From Isoetes taiwanensis (lineage: Eukaryota > Streptophyta > Lycopodiopsida > Isoetales > Isoetaceae): a DNA stretch of 64,000 nucleotides. Under the pieces are notes generated by a model that saw nothing but the letters and a program-made list of their open reading frames with translations, was not told the origin of the DNA and did not search any database. The DNA lies in the NCBI GenBank assembly GCA_021234155.1, contig JAJEKV010000006.1, positions 186,001 through 250,000 of the forward strand, given 5' to 3'. A program made the position numbers and the translations under genes. Shown here one piece after another: positions 32,865 to 43,701 of the stretch (positions are counted from its first letter, which is position 1; each line of letters starts with the position of its first letter).

Positions 32865-34320
32865 GTGAATCGATGCCTGCATACCTTGGATGATCGGGGC
32901 TTGAGGCATGAATCTAACAGGGCAGGAGAAATGAGGCAGCGGAGGGCTAGAGATGGAGGAACGCCTGTGACATGGGCTGATGGTCTTGTGGGAGCTGGGG
33001 AGGGCCAATTTGAGGTGGAGAGGGATGGTGGCCAGATTCCGGGCAGCCAAGTTGATGATGCAGCTCCTGCATGGAGAGGGATCTTGCATGTTGTGTTCGA
33101 GGATAGAATTGGTTCCTTGTTTCCGAGGTCTTCTATTGAGGGGTTTAGTGATTGGAGGAGCAAGAGGGGAAGGGGAGGAAGAAATTGTGGAATAGGGAGC
33201 AAGTTTGGGCCTATGAATTGTATCACAAAGTTTGTGGGGTGTCATCTTGTACTGGATGTGGAAAAACAGTATGTGAATACTATTTCTATCATAGGAAGGA
33301 GTGACAAGCATGGAAGGGGAAGGGGGAGACGAGGACTGAGCATCTTTGAAGAATATGTTGGAGTGGATATTTATGGGAGTGGCGGTGAGGAAGTAGTGGA
33401 AATGCCAATCTTCTTTGATGTGCATGTGACAGTCGTATTTGGTGGTTGTGATGTGCCTGTGGCACTGTATGACAGGATGATCGAGTCCTTGAAACAAAAC
33501 TGTATAGCTGGAGTAGTGGCTTTGGAAAGGGGTTCCTCGTTTGATCACTAACACGTGCAATCTGTCATGCAGTTGGACGCAAAGATGCCTTCTAGCGTAA
33601 ACGTGAGAATCAAGAATTTCTTGGGATGGAACCAGAATAAGCCTGCAGGTGCTATGATTCTTTGTAAGGCACTTCGTGGAAGCAAGTTACATTGCTTTGA
33701 GGGCATTGTGGGGTATTGCATGAAAGATATGGGCAAGCTGCACTTCAAAGTGCACTTGCATAATGTAACAGCAGAGCAGATCAATGTGGGGAAGGAACTA
33801 TATGCTTTGTATGGTGCTGGTGAGATCAAGCACCTTATTATGCTGGATAACAGAAATCTTTTAGCTAGAGCCTTCCACTTTGTGCTTTATCACGCGAACA
33901 AATTTAGAACTGCATCACGCATCCATATCATGAAGTGCATGCTGCAGACATGCAAATTTAGATTGTGCAGCTCATGGGTTCTTCCTAATAATTCTGCTTA
34001 CATTTCCTTGGAGAGAGTGCACAGTGCAGGCAGCTTGGAGAATAATGTTGGGGTCTAAGTGCTACACCAGATGTGAGGATGGCCCTAATTGGCAGCCAGC
34101 GGGTGTTGCTCCCGTGCAGCATGTAGGAAAGAGGAGAGAGCGCTACTGGGATGTAGCAGGCATCTTTGAGGATGGTGAGGAGAGTGGGGAGAGAGGAAAC
34201 AGTGCCGATGAATTTGTGTTTGCAAGTGATGGAGTGCATCCCTCGCCTCCAGAAATCCCTGATCCGAATGCCTCTTTCATTCTGCTAGACATACATGATG
34301 ATGCTTTTGATGCCTTTTGA
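32865..34320 (+). pseudogene. Rep-type HUH endonuclease (Replitron-like or CRESS-Rep-like), nearly intact
   Basis: Rep-type HUH enzymes nick single-stranded DNA with a catalytic tyrosine and start rolling-circle replication or transposition. One frame runs from 32865 (first ATG 32931) to 34058 with a single TAA at 33549-33551. It holds motif 1, FDVHVTVVF (33414-33440); motif 2, HVQSV (33552 onward, directly after the stop and preceded by another His); and motif 3, GYCMKD, with Tyr at 33714 and Lys at 33723. Motif spacing (about 45 and 53 residues) suits a Rep HUH domain. After motif 3 the frame reads SWVLPNNSAYISLERVHS, then shifts by one near 34030 and continues to 34320. The N-terminus is Gly/Arg-rich. 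I see no superfamily-3 or Helitron helicase, and only one catalytic tyrosine. Those traits fit Replitron transposases; a virus-derived Rep cannot be excluded. Confidence 0.6.
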
Positions 34321-34377
34321 TGTAGTTGCCTGACCTGTTTGTATTCTATTTGCATGTTTGATGTTGCTATAGGAGAA

Positions 34378-34764
34378 ATTGATGGTGGAGGGCAAGAGAG
34401 GAGGGAGCGGAAGATCATAGTTATTAGTGATAGCTCTCAGGAGTTCCGAGTCCAGAGAGCATTTTGCTGTGGAATGTGAGGAGATAGAAGGGAAGGTTGA
34501 TTTCATGTTGGCTTTGGGAGAGGAAGAGAAGACGTTTGTATGACCATTCAAGAACTGCGTGAAGCGCTGACCCACACACTGGACCGCATAGAGAATGGCT
34601 TCGACACCTTGCAGCTTCATGGAATGGTTGAGGAGGGTGCTCTTCGTTCTCACCTCAATTTGTGTAGAGCGCTCCTCCTGAATGAGCTCCGAGAACTAGA
34701 GGCCACACGTCGCCGTCACGATCCCACCATGGCTTCTTCCAGCAAGAGAAAGGCGCGGGAGTAG
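34378..34764 (+). other. Possible C-terminal part of the HUH-Rep gene, basic tail
   Basis: The frame 34540-34764 encodes a predicted helical segment (TIQELREALTHTLDRIENGF) and ends in SSSKRKARE, a nuclear-localisation-like tail. Upstream, 34378-34440 (ERKIIVISDSSQEF) follows a possible acceptor (GCTATAG) after an intron-like stretch starting GTAGTT at 34321. These may be later exons of the Rep gene or a second small protein of the same element. No homology recognised. Confidence 0.35.
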
Positions 34765-34769
34765 GTAGC

Positions 34770-35590
34770 ATTTTGTGCATGTCTTTTGTGTGTGAATGGA
34801 TGTACAAACTTGTATGTGAATGGATGTACAGACCTGTGTATGTGGTCTCATAGTAAAATTTCAGCTAGGTATGTTTTGAATGTGTATTTGCAGTGACATA
34901 ATCTAATATAAATGTTGATTTGAGGAATGTGTGGCCAATGGTTGTTTGTGGCCGATCTGCACCATTGTGATTTGCAAGGGTTCATGAGGAAAAAAATCAG
35001 AGACCTTTGATTTGGCATAATGCCGAGAATATTCTTCCTATCTACGGCTGAAACAAAACTTCAAAACATCCCATAAAGAATCAAACATACACAAATTCCG
35101 AATCAAACATACGCAAATTCCTGCCTTTTACACTTTAACAATGTCTGTTTATTCAAAATTCTAGTTGTGCCCCCTTCGTGGTTTCTACACCCACAATGCA
35201 AAGTGATTCTTATAGACATTCCCTACTCCGAACTTTTAAAGCCCAGCAAACTTTTGAAACTATCCAAATTCGACCTTCTCAAGTTGAAAATCTAATTTCT
35301 AAGAATCCTCTTTTACATATTTCTTGGAACAGAATAGCTTGATCAATTAAGAACAATTTATTGTCCATAAGTCTTCACAAAAACTCTATGATGTACATTT
35401 CATGGTGCAAACATGTAAAATAATTCACAAACGATACAAAAAAACTAATCCCACCTGGGATTCATGCAGGACAATGCCCGAAAGAATATGTGCATAAGAC
35501 AGACAGCTACACAGACCTAAATAGGAGCACAAGTGTCCTCTGGCAATTACATCTCGATAATTCTTTCTCTAGAGAAAGATAGGCAGCTGC
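34770..35590. other. Spacer between the HUH locus and the SH3P gene
   Basis: A 24-bp unit with GTGAATGGATGTACA is repeated at about 34792 and 34817. The minus-strand AATAAA at 35362-35357 is a candidate poly(A) signal for the SH3P gene. Nothing else. Confidence 0.5.
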
Positions 35591-35597
35591 AGCTAGC

Positions 35598-37954
35598 CTA
35601 GATAGCAGCACCTGCGTCTGCAACTTTACTTGCAAGTACACGTTGACGGCGTTCCACGTAAGAGGAAGGAAACCAACCAGCTTTACCCTTGCATTCCCCT
35701 TCTGACCAACCAGTTTCAGAAACCTACCAGTTATAAGAACACTGTAAGATATAACAGAAATAGCAGTATAACGTTGCAACATATCATGTTCATAAAATCA
35801 CTTGATAAACCACCTGGCGGACGACAACATAATCGCCAATTGCCAAACTAAGTTCTCCTTCAGTTTCAGCATCAAATGCATGGATAACCTGCCAAGATAC
35901 ACAAATTCACCTGTCACCACTAGACCCAATGCCAATTGACATGGAACATTACCCTAATTACCTCAGCCAGAAAATACATGGATTTCTGTAGGGCATTTGG
36001 ACCAGGTGCATGTGTTCCATTTGTAATTCCAGATTCCTCATAGGATGGTGGAGACATAAAATGGTCACCATTTCCAGAGATTGGCAAGGTCTCACTCCGC
36101 TGACGTTCCAAAACCATCTGATACAAACCAATTTGTAATTTTTGTTCCAGGGTATGACTCCATTAATGATCTGGAAGCCTTACCTGTGCATGCACCTGGT
36201 CAAAAACCTCTGCCACTCGTTGATGGAAAGCCCTTTCAGCTTCGACCTAAAAGAATGTAGGCAATTGAAATATTCAATGCAGGTCAGGAAAGCAGTTGCT
36301 TAATATTTTGGTGCATTCATCAATGCCTAATGTCTAGATAGTTGTGTTTGTCCACATTAAGATTCAATGTATGTATAGGCAGCAGCATCCTACATATGCA
36401 AAAGGTGCATGTAATATATTGCCCATGAGAGAGAAAGGACAGGCACCATTGAAATAATCCTTTGTAAAGTAAGTCTTTGCTGCTGTGCTTCGACTGCAGA
36501 CATTGCGGCCGCTGCTTCCTTTCCTAAAACTGCCATAGATGATGTTAACTCGTTGAGTTTTGCCTCGGCTACTTGCATCTTTACAGTATTCTCTGCACTT
36601 CCACCAGCTTCCCTTGATCTTGCCTGCCTTCTTCCAACCTCTTGAGCCTAACTTTTGCAATGTAAGTCAATATGAAAATTAGAGTTCTAAATATAAGTAA
36701 TAACATAAAAAGAACATCCTTAATAGACTTCCTGTTTAGGTAATACCATGAAGCTTTCCACATTTCATGGGAATCTAAAGTAAAGTTTTTGCATCCTTGA
36801 ATTAAAAACATAATAGCCAATGACATACGACCAACAATCAGAGCTTCAGTCACCTGAGCTTCGGCTTCTTGGCGTAAACGATCATAGCGTTGGGTCAAAT
36901 GTCTAGCATCTTCTAATGGCGCCCCCATGACCATAGCACGTAAAGGTTCCGCAACCTGATTAAGAGAAGGTATTCCAGTGTTACAAACTTGCTAGAGAAA
37001 AATAAATTCCAATGCTTTGAACATCATGAAACACACAAGCAGACATAAAACCATGTCACTAAACCATGTTATGCATTTTGCATGAGACAATCTAGCCATT
37101 GCACACGATGCGATTCCTTTTGAGCCTGGGTATTCATAAGCTTCACCTGGATTTGTAACCATTGAATTCTCTTGTCCATAATATAATAAAATGTGAATAA
37201 CAAACAGAAAGCTCTGTTGTTCCACTAATGGGGGCTGCATCTTAACTATGGTATGCTCATTTATCAATACCGAGCTACTTGCTTTAGACTTGCCTGTGTG
37301 CCCATAGCTCGATGCAAGTTCTCTCTTTCTTTTTCCACTTGGCCCCGTGCATTGCCATAACATATTGCAGCTTTGGCAAGAGCACCGTTGGCACCAGGAC
37401 TTTCGGTTGCATATTTTCGGCAGTCCTCAGCAAGCTTTGTTCCTGACATCAGTTTATACACTTTCGTTCAGAACACATAACATGTGCGGAGATTATAGCA
37501 AAAATACCAACCAACTTCAAGTTGTTTTGAGCCTGTTGTTATAAGACCTTCAACTCCTTTGACAATCTCCCTCTGAAAGTGCTGCAAAAACCAAGACAAA
37601 TAATTTATTTTTCCAACATTTTGGTCATTATCTTAGAGAATCAAATTAACACTTTATAAAACATTAAGCATTCCTGTATGTCAGACCTTGCCTGACCGGG
37701 TAGAGTTAAATAATCTTTCAAGTTGTTGATGCCTTTGAAGCTCTGCCTCGTCAGTGACTATAACATCATTCCCTTGAGGCCCTCCATGTCCTCTGAACTT
37801 CAGAACAGCCTATCATCCTCTACTTTCTTTAGGAACAGCATGGAACAATAAAACAAAGCACCAGAAGAGGAACATGGCAAACTAAATATACCTGCTGTTG
37901 TTGCTTAGCAACTTGTTCACGGAGTTTATTGGCTTGTTTCCTGAATGTCTCCAT
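35598..37954 (-). CDS. SH3 domain-containing BAR protein, SH3P1/SH3P2-like
   Basis: A plant BAR-SH3 adaptor that binds and bends membranes. Arabidopsis SH3P proteins act in clathrin-mediated trafficking, cell-plate formation and autophagosome formation. Coding exons (minus): 37954-37892, 37809-37687, 37581-37512, 37442-37294, 36955-36854, 36647-36447, 36246-36184, 36117-35962, 35888-35814, 35723-35598. All phases join without a stop, giving 1128 nt and 375 residues (Arabidopsis SH3P2 is about 368). The protein begins METFRKQANKLREQVAKQQQ. The BAR-like coiled region covers about residues 1-255 (EIVKGVEGLITTGSKQLEVG; VMGAPLEDARHLTQRYDRLR; AQQQRLTLQRIISM). A proline-containing linker has SPPSYEE. 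The SH3 domain lies at about 310-365 (AFDAETEGELSLAIGDYVVV, GWSEGECKGKAGWFP, SSYVERR). ATG 37954 is the first in the transcript after the 5'UTR intron. Intron 5 uses a GC donor. This is the only intact host gene here. Confidence 0.95.
36956..37293 (-). other. GC-AG intron of the SH3P gene
   Basis: Intron after residue 135 (GTQ|VAE). The donor is CAG|GCAAGT, a GC donor with otherwise perfect U1 complementarity; the acceptor is TTAATCAG. Both flanking exons are phase 0 and join in frame as AMGTQ-VAEPLRAM. No in-frame GT donor fits nearby. Confidence 0.85.
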
Positions 37955-37960
37955 ATTAAG

Positions 37961-38302
37961 CTAATGGATAAAGAAACATCAGTTTACGCAGATTTAAAGA
38001 ATCAGGCAATTGCTGGTATATTACATGAGGATTTCAAAATCGCAGAGAAAAGAAAAATGCAGCAAGCAAAAACTTAACAATGCTCTATAATATTTCTGTA
38101 TATTATCCATCGTGTTACAACTTACAATTGTTGGCATCAAGATCCATAAATCGGGAAAACTACTTGTAAGACAGAATGGAAACGACATGTAGTATCATTT
38201 GATCGGTACTTAAAAAAGAAGCAGAAGAAACTCTACCTGATAGTCTTTATGCTACTCCAACATTTCGAAAGTAAGAAGAGAGCGAATGGATCAGATCAAC
38301 AC
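37961..38302 (-). other. 5'UTR intron of the SH3P gene (inferred)
   Basis: On the minus strand the donor CTCAAG|GTGTTG (38302) and acceptor CCATTAG (37961-37967) bracket 342 bp, six bases upstream of the ATG. The leader exon would be about 38303-38400. This is inferred from splice consensus and from the lack of an in-frame upstream coding exon. Confidence 0.5.
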
Positions 38303-38394
38303 CTTGAGACGCAGAGCCAAACCTAAAGATTTATAGATCTGGCTATTCGAACTGCATTGGAGAGTCTAAATGTGAGGACAGAAGAGTCCACTTC

Positions 38395-38450
38395 TCTGTG
38401 GAAGGCGAAGAAATGAAGAAAGAGGGGGGAGAGAATGAGCCGTCTTGCGC
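38395..38450 (-). promoter_or_regulatory. Pyrimidine-patch core promoter region of SH3P (inferred)
   Basis: The minus strand reads CATTCTCTCCCCCCTCTTTC and TTCATTTCTTCGCC, a Y-patch typical of TATA-less plant core promoters, just upstream of the likely leader exon. No clear TATA box. Confidence 0.35.
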
Positions 38451-38459
38451 GTGGGTCCA

Positions 38460-39476
38460 ACGGTGGAGATGTGTTCAAGCATTCGCGATGATCTAGCCGT
38501 TGAAGGCGCGAGTTACCTTGTCGGAAGAGCCAAGAAATTTACAAAAGCCGACAATTTAGGTTAATGCTGGGTTCACAATTCCCATGGTTAATGCTGAACT
38601 TGGGCTGAGCCAAAAAAAATTCAGCCCCGTTATAAGAGTTCAGCTGTCGCATGATGCAACCCGCAATGTTGAGTCGGGCTGAAATATTATGCAGCATTGA
38701 GTAAGCTAGTTCTCAGCGCTGAAGGAAAAAAAACACCATGTGAATCGCCCATAAGCAACTTGGCCTAGCACCAAAACAAAAATAGAACTTTCAAATTCGA
38801 AATTGTAAACTTGTTATGAGGATCAACAAATCTAGATGCCATCTTTTAAAACCTCAACGCTCATTACTTATATAACACGCGAGAATTTTGGGAGTTTTGT
38901 AGTGGTTACCTTAATTCCTTATGTTCTTTGTCATCATCCCTTCTCCAAATCAGCACATACAATGAGGTGGATGCAGATGACCTCATATCTAGCCATTAAG
39001 GTCTGCAATTTGCTTTAGACTCAAATTGATCCATCAAACATTTGCAATCTGCTTTGGACCCAAATCGATCAATCAAACATAGCTAGATATACACCAATAG
39101 CTTAATACACATGCAACAAGCTGATGAGCAATTGTACTAAGGTTCTCTAGTGCAATTACAGATTTTTGTAAAAAATCGAACTTTATGCTACTTGGGGGCA
39201 TCTGATTCTAAAAAGTCATTACAAAATTGCAGACACCACTTGATCTTTCGTAAAGCGGCTTCAAAATCCAGTAAGAAAATATTAGAATAGCATATTTTGA
39301 CGGGAGATTACATAACTAAGAGTACTTAAGTTATTTAGTCATAAAATACAATAATATTATAACATTACATTTCAATTATATTGCAGATTTTTTTCAATTA
39401 TCAAAGGGGCGTCCTTCGGGCAAGGACTTCTTCATCCTCGAGTTCATTATCTGCATTATCCAGAGGAATTATGAGA
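38460..39476. other. No gene seen
   Basis: AT-rich spacer upstream of the SH3P promoter. A short duplicated piece (CAATTTGCTTTAGAC/CAATCTGCTTTGGAC with AAATTGATC/AAATCGATC) lies at about 39004-39070. Confidence 0.45.
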
Positions 39477-39478
39477 GG

Positions 39479-39632
39479 GATAACACCCTGGAACGAGGGT
39501 GTTATGCCCTACTATAACAAACAAGGGTGACCCTCGTTTATTATAGTAGGGAATAAGACCCTCCTTCCAGGGTGTTATCCGCCTTCGTTTATTATCGTAG
39601 GGCATAACACCCTCCTTCCAGGGTGTTATCCG
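39479..39632. repeat. Inverted repeat plus tandem copy (long hairpin)
   Basis: Arm 1 (39479-39518, GATAACACCCTGGAACGAGG then GTGTTATGCCCTACTATAA) is the inverse of arm 2 (39541-39580) with a few mismatches, across a 22-bp spacer. A further copy of arm 2 follows in tandem at 39591-39630, 50 bp on. Within each arm, AACACCCT...AGGGTGTT is itself palindromic. The motifs GTGTTAT and TAACACC recur to about 39778. Confidence 0.85.
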
Positions 39633-39639
39633 CCTTAAG

Positions 39640-40339
39640 AAACTGGGCTCGAGAGCTTTATGGTGGTTTTGTAGGGGTTTTATGATGGTTTCCATAACAC
39701 GCTAGGTGTTTATGGCCATTTGGCATAACAAACTAGGTGTTTATGGGCTTTTCAATGTGTTATTGGCGGGTAACACCATTGCAACCAACGGCTAAGATTT
39801 GATCTCAACTCTAAAACTTGAGGGTCAGGTTGTGAAGGAAGTATCATCTTCCACTGTGGGTTCTACCAACTTTTGGAGATCCTCAAGTAGAACAAGTTAG
39901 TAAGTAGGGTCCTTTGTATTCCATGTTAAAGGAGGTTGAACTTTGAAGCTTGTTGTCTTTGGAATGCCATCTGCCTCCTGTAAAAGCAAGTTCTTGATCT
40001 TCATCATGAAGACTTTGAAGAGGACACACTCTAGTCTTAATAAAAGCTACGTAATCCTTATCTAAGCCTATAGCAATGACGTTTCGGCCCTCTAAAATCG
40101 CATGTCAGGGTCATTCATGAACCAGATAACGCATCTACAATCCAATCTCCAGGTTGAGAGAACATTTCAATTAGTGTGTTGATTAGAGCTAAGCTAACAA
40201 TCCTCTTTCCATGAACGGGGTCATTTAGCTTCTGACATAGCTGGATACTGAAATGTGTTTCTCAAATTCATTGCAAATGTGTTGTAGTGCATAATGTTGC
40301 TTCTTCCTTCTAAGCTATAAATATCTAGCATAATTGCGA
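39640..40339. other. No gene seen
   Basis: Spacer with GTGTT/AACAC-rich short repeats to about 39780, then ordinary sequence up to the LINE start. Confidence 0.4.
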
Positions 40340-42562
40340 GCAGCAACATTTGAGTTGGCTTCAGATAAAGGATTGAGAATAGATGCGGCTCAGTCAGGCT
40401 TTCTTCCAGGTCGGCAAATTTTTCATAATATAGTGGCAGCATATGAAGGAGTTCATTGGGCCCAATGTTCAGGTCAAAATCTTCTATATTTAAAATTGGA
40501 TTTTGCTAAAGCTTGTGATAGTGTGAAGTGGACTTTCTTGGATGCTATGCTTTTGAAATTGGGATTTGGGTCTGGTTTCCGATCTATGATGCATAAAATG
40601 TTGATTTCTGCTAAGGGGGTAGTAATGTATCATGGAGAACCATTGGTGCTTTTTCCAATTGAACGTGGAATAAGGCAAGGTTGCCCTTTAGCTCCTTTTT
40701 TGTTTATTATAGTGGCAGAAGGACTTTCGCAACTATTGCATGAGGCTGAAAAGGATGGTTTGGTAAAGGGATTATTACTGGTGGAAGGTGAACAGGTTTT
40801 GGTTAATCAGTTTGCAGACGATACCTTCTTGCTAGTGGATGGTGAAGAGAATAATGTGCAGATAATCAAAAAGATTTTGGATATATTTTCAATTGCATCT
40901 GGTTGTCTCCTTAATTGGGCTAAGTGTAGTGCTTTATGGGTGGGGAAGGAAGCAGTTCCGCATTTTTTATATGAGTATGCCTGGAAGGTTGTTGTACCAT
41001 CTGCAAAGACAAAGCTTCTAGGAGTCCCCTTTGGTCTAGATATTGACATGAATGAAGCATGGGATGAAATTATCTTAAATTTACAAAGGCAACTGATTTG
41101 GTGGAGAGGTTCAAAGTTATCCTTGGCAGGTAGAATTCAAGTAGCTAAGTCAGTATTGAACAATACGCATATTTATTTGGTTTCGGTTCTATTGGCTCCA
41201 GCTTCTAAGTTTGCAGAGATAAAAAAGAGTGTAAGAGATTTTGTCTGGTGTACCGATCAAGGAGGCACTGTGAAGGTGGCGTGGAAGAAATGTAGGACTT
41301 GGTATGTTGGATCTTTCTTTACAGGGTAAGGTCTTAGCTTCTAAGCTATTGTTTAGTTTGTTGAAAGATGATTGTGCATCACCAGGTATGAAGTTACTTA
41401 AACAATCAGTAAAGAAGTGTATGGTTTTTCATAAGCGAGGTGTGAGAATTGAGCTCCCTTGGGCATTGTTATATCCATTGAAAGCTTATTCACATGCCTC
41501 TCCAGTACTGAAAGGCTTGCTTCGGGCCTGGAAGGTAGTCCAGCAGGTGATTACATTTGATTGGGAAGCTTGTCTCCAGGCATCTTCCCCCTTTCTGTGG
41601 TTGCCTTTGTATACCCATGGACAACTACACCCAGTTGTAGAATTTATGCATGCGCATTCCCAAGCGAGGTGGAGGAGAGCAAGTATTATTTCTATTGAAC
41701 AACGGTATTTTGGTATTGACATTGCTCCTTGGCAATGGTTTCAGGAGACATATGGGTTGTTGAATAAAGATATCAGTATATGGGCTTATGTAGCAAGTGC
41801 TCTTCCTCTAATTAAAAAGGTGGGTAACAAGAGATGCTGGAACTTTGTTCAAGGTATTAAAGAAGGCAAGAAGCTAGTAAGTTCATGCTACAGATTGCTT
41901 ACCTCCTCAAGTACTTTATCACCTTCTCGAAAATGGCACTTACAGACTTTGCCTTCTCAATGGCAATCTATCTGGAACCTTGTTTGGTCTAAATATAATC
42001 CTCCAAAGGTAAATGTTCTACTTTGGCAGGTGATTCATCGCTCATTGAGAGTTAATGAGATGGTTCATCGCTTTAAGCCGGGAGTAAGCCCACTTTGCCC
42101 AATGTGTGAGCGGTGCATTGAAATATTGGAGCACTGTTTATATTTGTGTGCAGAGCTGAGTAGTCTTAGGTCCTGGCTGCATTCTCTTTTTGGAGTATCT
42201 TTGGATAGTAAGCACTTTCTTTTGGGTATTTATCCAAATCAGTGGACTGCTTCTAAAAGGATTGCATTTCACATGGCAAAGTCTCGGCTAATATGGAGTG
42301 TATGGAAGCGAAGGCGAAGAAAGGTCTTTTATGATAAGCGTATTTCTTCTCAGGTGGTGCTTCAAGAAATTCGTAAGAAGTTGTATAATTGCTTTCAGAT
42401 CTCCAATTGGCCTGATCGTATTAAAATTCCAATATGGAGTGATCATGTAAAAGTGATTGATGCTTCAGGGACATTTCTTACTTCTGGAAGTACTTTGTAA
42501 TATTTTGAGTGTATAATATGAAGTAAAACACGTTCTTAAAAAAAAAAAAAAAAAAAAAAAGG
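40340..42562 (+). pseudogene. 5'-truncated L1-type LINE (RT and C-terminal part of ORF2) with poly(A)
   Basis: The frame 40334-41329 encodes the RT core: QSGFLPGRQIFHNIVAAYEG, LDFAKACDSVKW, GIRQGCPLAPFLF and the catalytic QFADDTF block. A one-base frame change near 41300 leads into 41304-42500. That frame has GMLDLSLQGKVLASKLL and the zf-RVT zinc-binding region (SPLCPMCERCIEILEHCLYL), ending in a TAA. A poly(A) of about 20 follows at 42539-42560. Endonuclease and ORF1 are absent, so the insertion is truncated at the start of RT block 2, as expected from incomplete target-primed reverse transcription. It is related to, but clearly diverged from, the fuller copy at 49.4-56.2 kb. Confidence 0.85.
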
Positions 42563-42700
42563 GGGTTTGTTTTTTGTGCGGCTTTTTAATATGGTTTTGC
42601 TATGATTTGGACAACGTATTCATTGCATGTACTAAATAGTATTTCTAGAGTGCACCATTTCTTAGCCATTGATCTTAGAGAAAAGGGAAAATCGTGTGGC

Positions 42701-42961
42701 AGAGCCTTTTTTTATTTTTATTTTTATTTTTATCTTAGATAGATAGATAGTAGTTTTAACGTCACGCCACTAGGCAGCATCCAACTGGACATGTGACCAC
42801 ACACCACACTACATTGCTCGGTTGGGCCCTGCCCCCAACCACCTTACATTGCGTCTGTTGGGATTTGACCCCCAACAGTACCGAGTGCGATTCTGGGCGG
42901 TCTCGAACTCGAGACCACATTGCTAAAGAACTAGTGTGTTACCACTAGACCAAACGCCCAG
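42701..42961 (-). mobile_element. tRNA-derived SINE with target-site duplication
   Basis: The minus strand starts CTGGGCGTTTGGTCTAGTGG with A box TGGTCTAGTGGT (42952-42941). The B box region CTCGAGTTCGAGACC lies at 42913-42899. The body ends with GTGACGTTAAAAC, (CTAT)n and an A/T-rich tail. The 18-bp direct repeat AAGGGAAAATCGTGTGGC flanks it at 42683-42700 and 42962-42979. The GACGTTAAAA tail resembles the LINE tails at 10.3 and 44.8 kb. An intact, fairly young-looking copy. Confidence 0.9.
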
Positions 42962-43245
42962 AAGGGAAAATCGTGTGGCAAGCCTTTTTTCTTTAATTTT
43001 TTGTTTGGCATTCAAAGTTTCGATATATTAGGGTTTTTTTTTGTTGCTTGAACTTTGGCAGCGACCATACCTTATGAAGAGAGAGCAGATCTATCCCAAG
43101 CCATCTCTTCTAGAATTCGAAGAGCAGCACAGTTCAAGGGCAGTGTGTTTGCGAGCAAAGCTCATGGCTATGGCAGAAACGACCTCTCAGAACTGGTTCT
43201 ACTCCCCTACTCGGGCTAGAGCTCATATAATCTAGGGTTTTTATT

Positions 43246-43701
43246 GGACCGCCGTATTTAGAGTCTGGGATGTGGTATTTTCGGACTTTTTTTGTGGTGT
43301 TTCCGGCCACCCGTTATCAGCCACTGTGCACTTCACAGTTTTAAGCCCAGAATCAACTGTTTTGGGTCATTTTTTGCTTGATCTGGCCCTATCTGAGCTC
43401 AAATCACTTCCTCTCTTCATCAAATATTAAAGAGGAAGACAAAGCAATTGCAAGTGCTTTTGAAGCATTTCAAGTCGTCCGGGAGCTGCAAGAAGGATCC
43501 GACCAAAGATTTTGGCTCCGCCGCGCAGTTTCCGCTTGGTTTTTGGCCAGAATTACCACTTTTTGGCCAGAAACACCACCTTTTTTGGCCAGAAACACCA
43601 GTTTTTTGGCCGGAAATACCACTTGGCTGATATCGGATTGCCGGAAATACCACAAAAAAGGGCCGGAAATACCACATCCCGGACTCTATATACGGGCGTC
43701 C
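43246..43701. mobile_element. Mutator-like MITE (long TIRs, 9-bp target duplication)
   Basis: The terminal inverted repeats are about 62 bp. The left end begins GGACCGCCGTATTTAGAGTC and the right end, inverted, GGACGCCCGTATATAGAGTC; both continue through GGGATGTGGTATTT. The direct repeat GTTTTTATT flanks both sides (43237-43245, 43702-43710). Nine-base duplications with long TIRs are typical of Mutator-like elements. The 456-bp element has no transposase. Next to the right TIR, a 20-22-bp motif TTTTTGGCCAGAAACACCA is repeated about five times (43545-43620), which looks like expansion of TIR-derived sequence. Open frames here are products of that repeat, not genes. Confidence 0.9.

Noticed and set aside
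32672-33560. Long minus-strand open frames (184 and 251 codons) opposite the HUH-Rep frame
   Set aside because: They are antisense to a frame with recognisable motifs. Their composition (His/Ser/Pro-rich) is what the complement of a Gly/Arg/Glu-rich frame gives.
42899-42952. tRNA gene on the minus strand
   Set aside because: Has A and B boxes but sits inside a SINE with a target duplication; the cloverleaf does not close.
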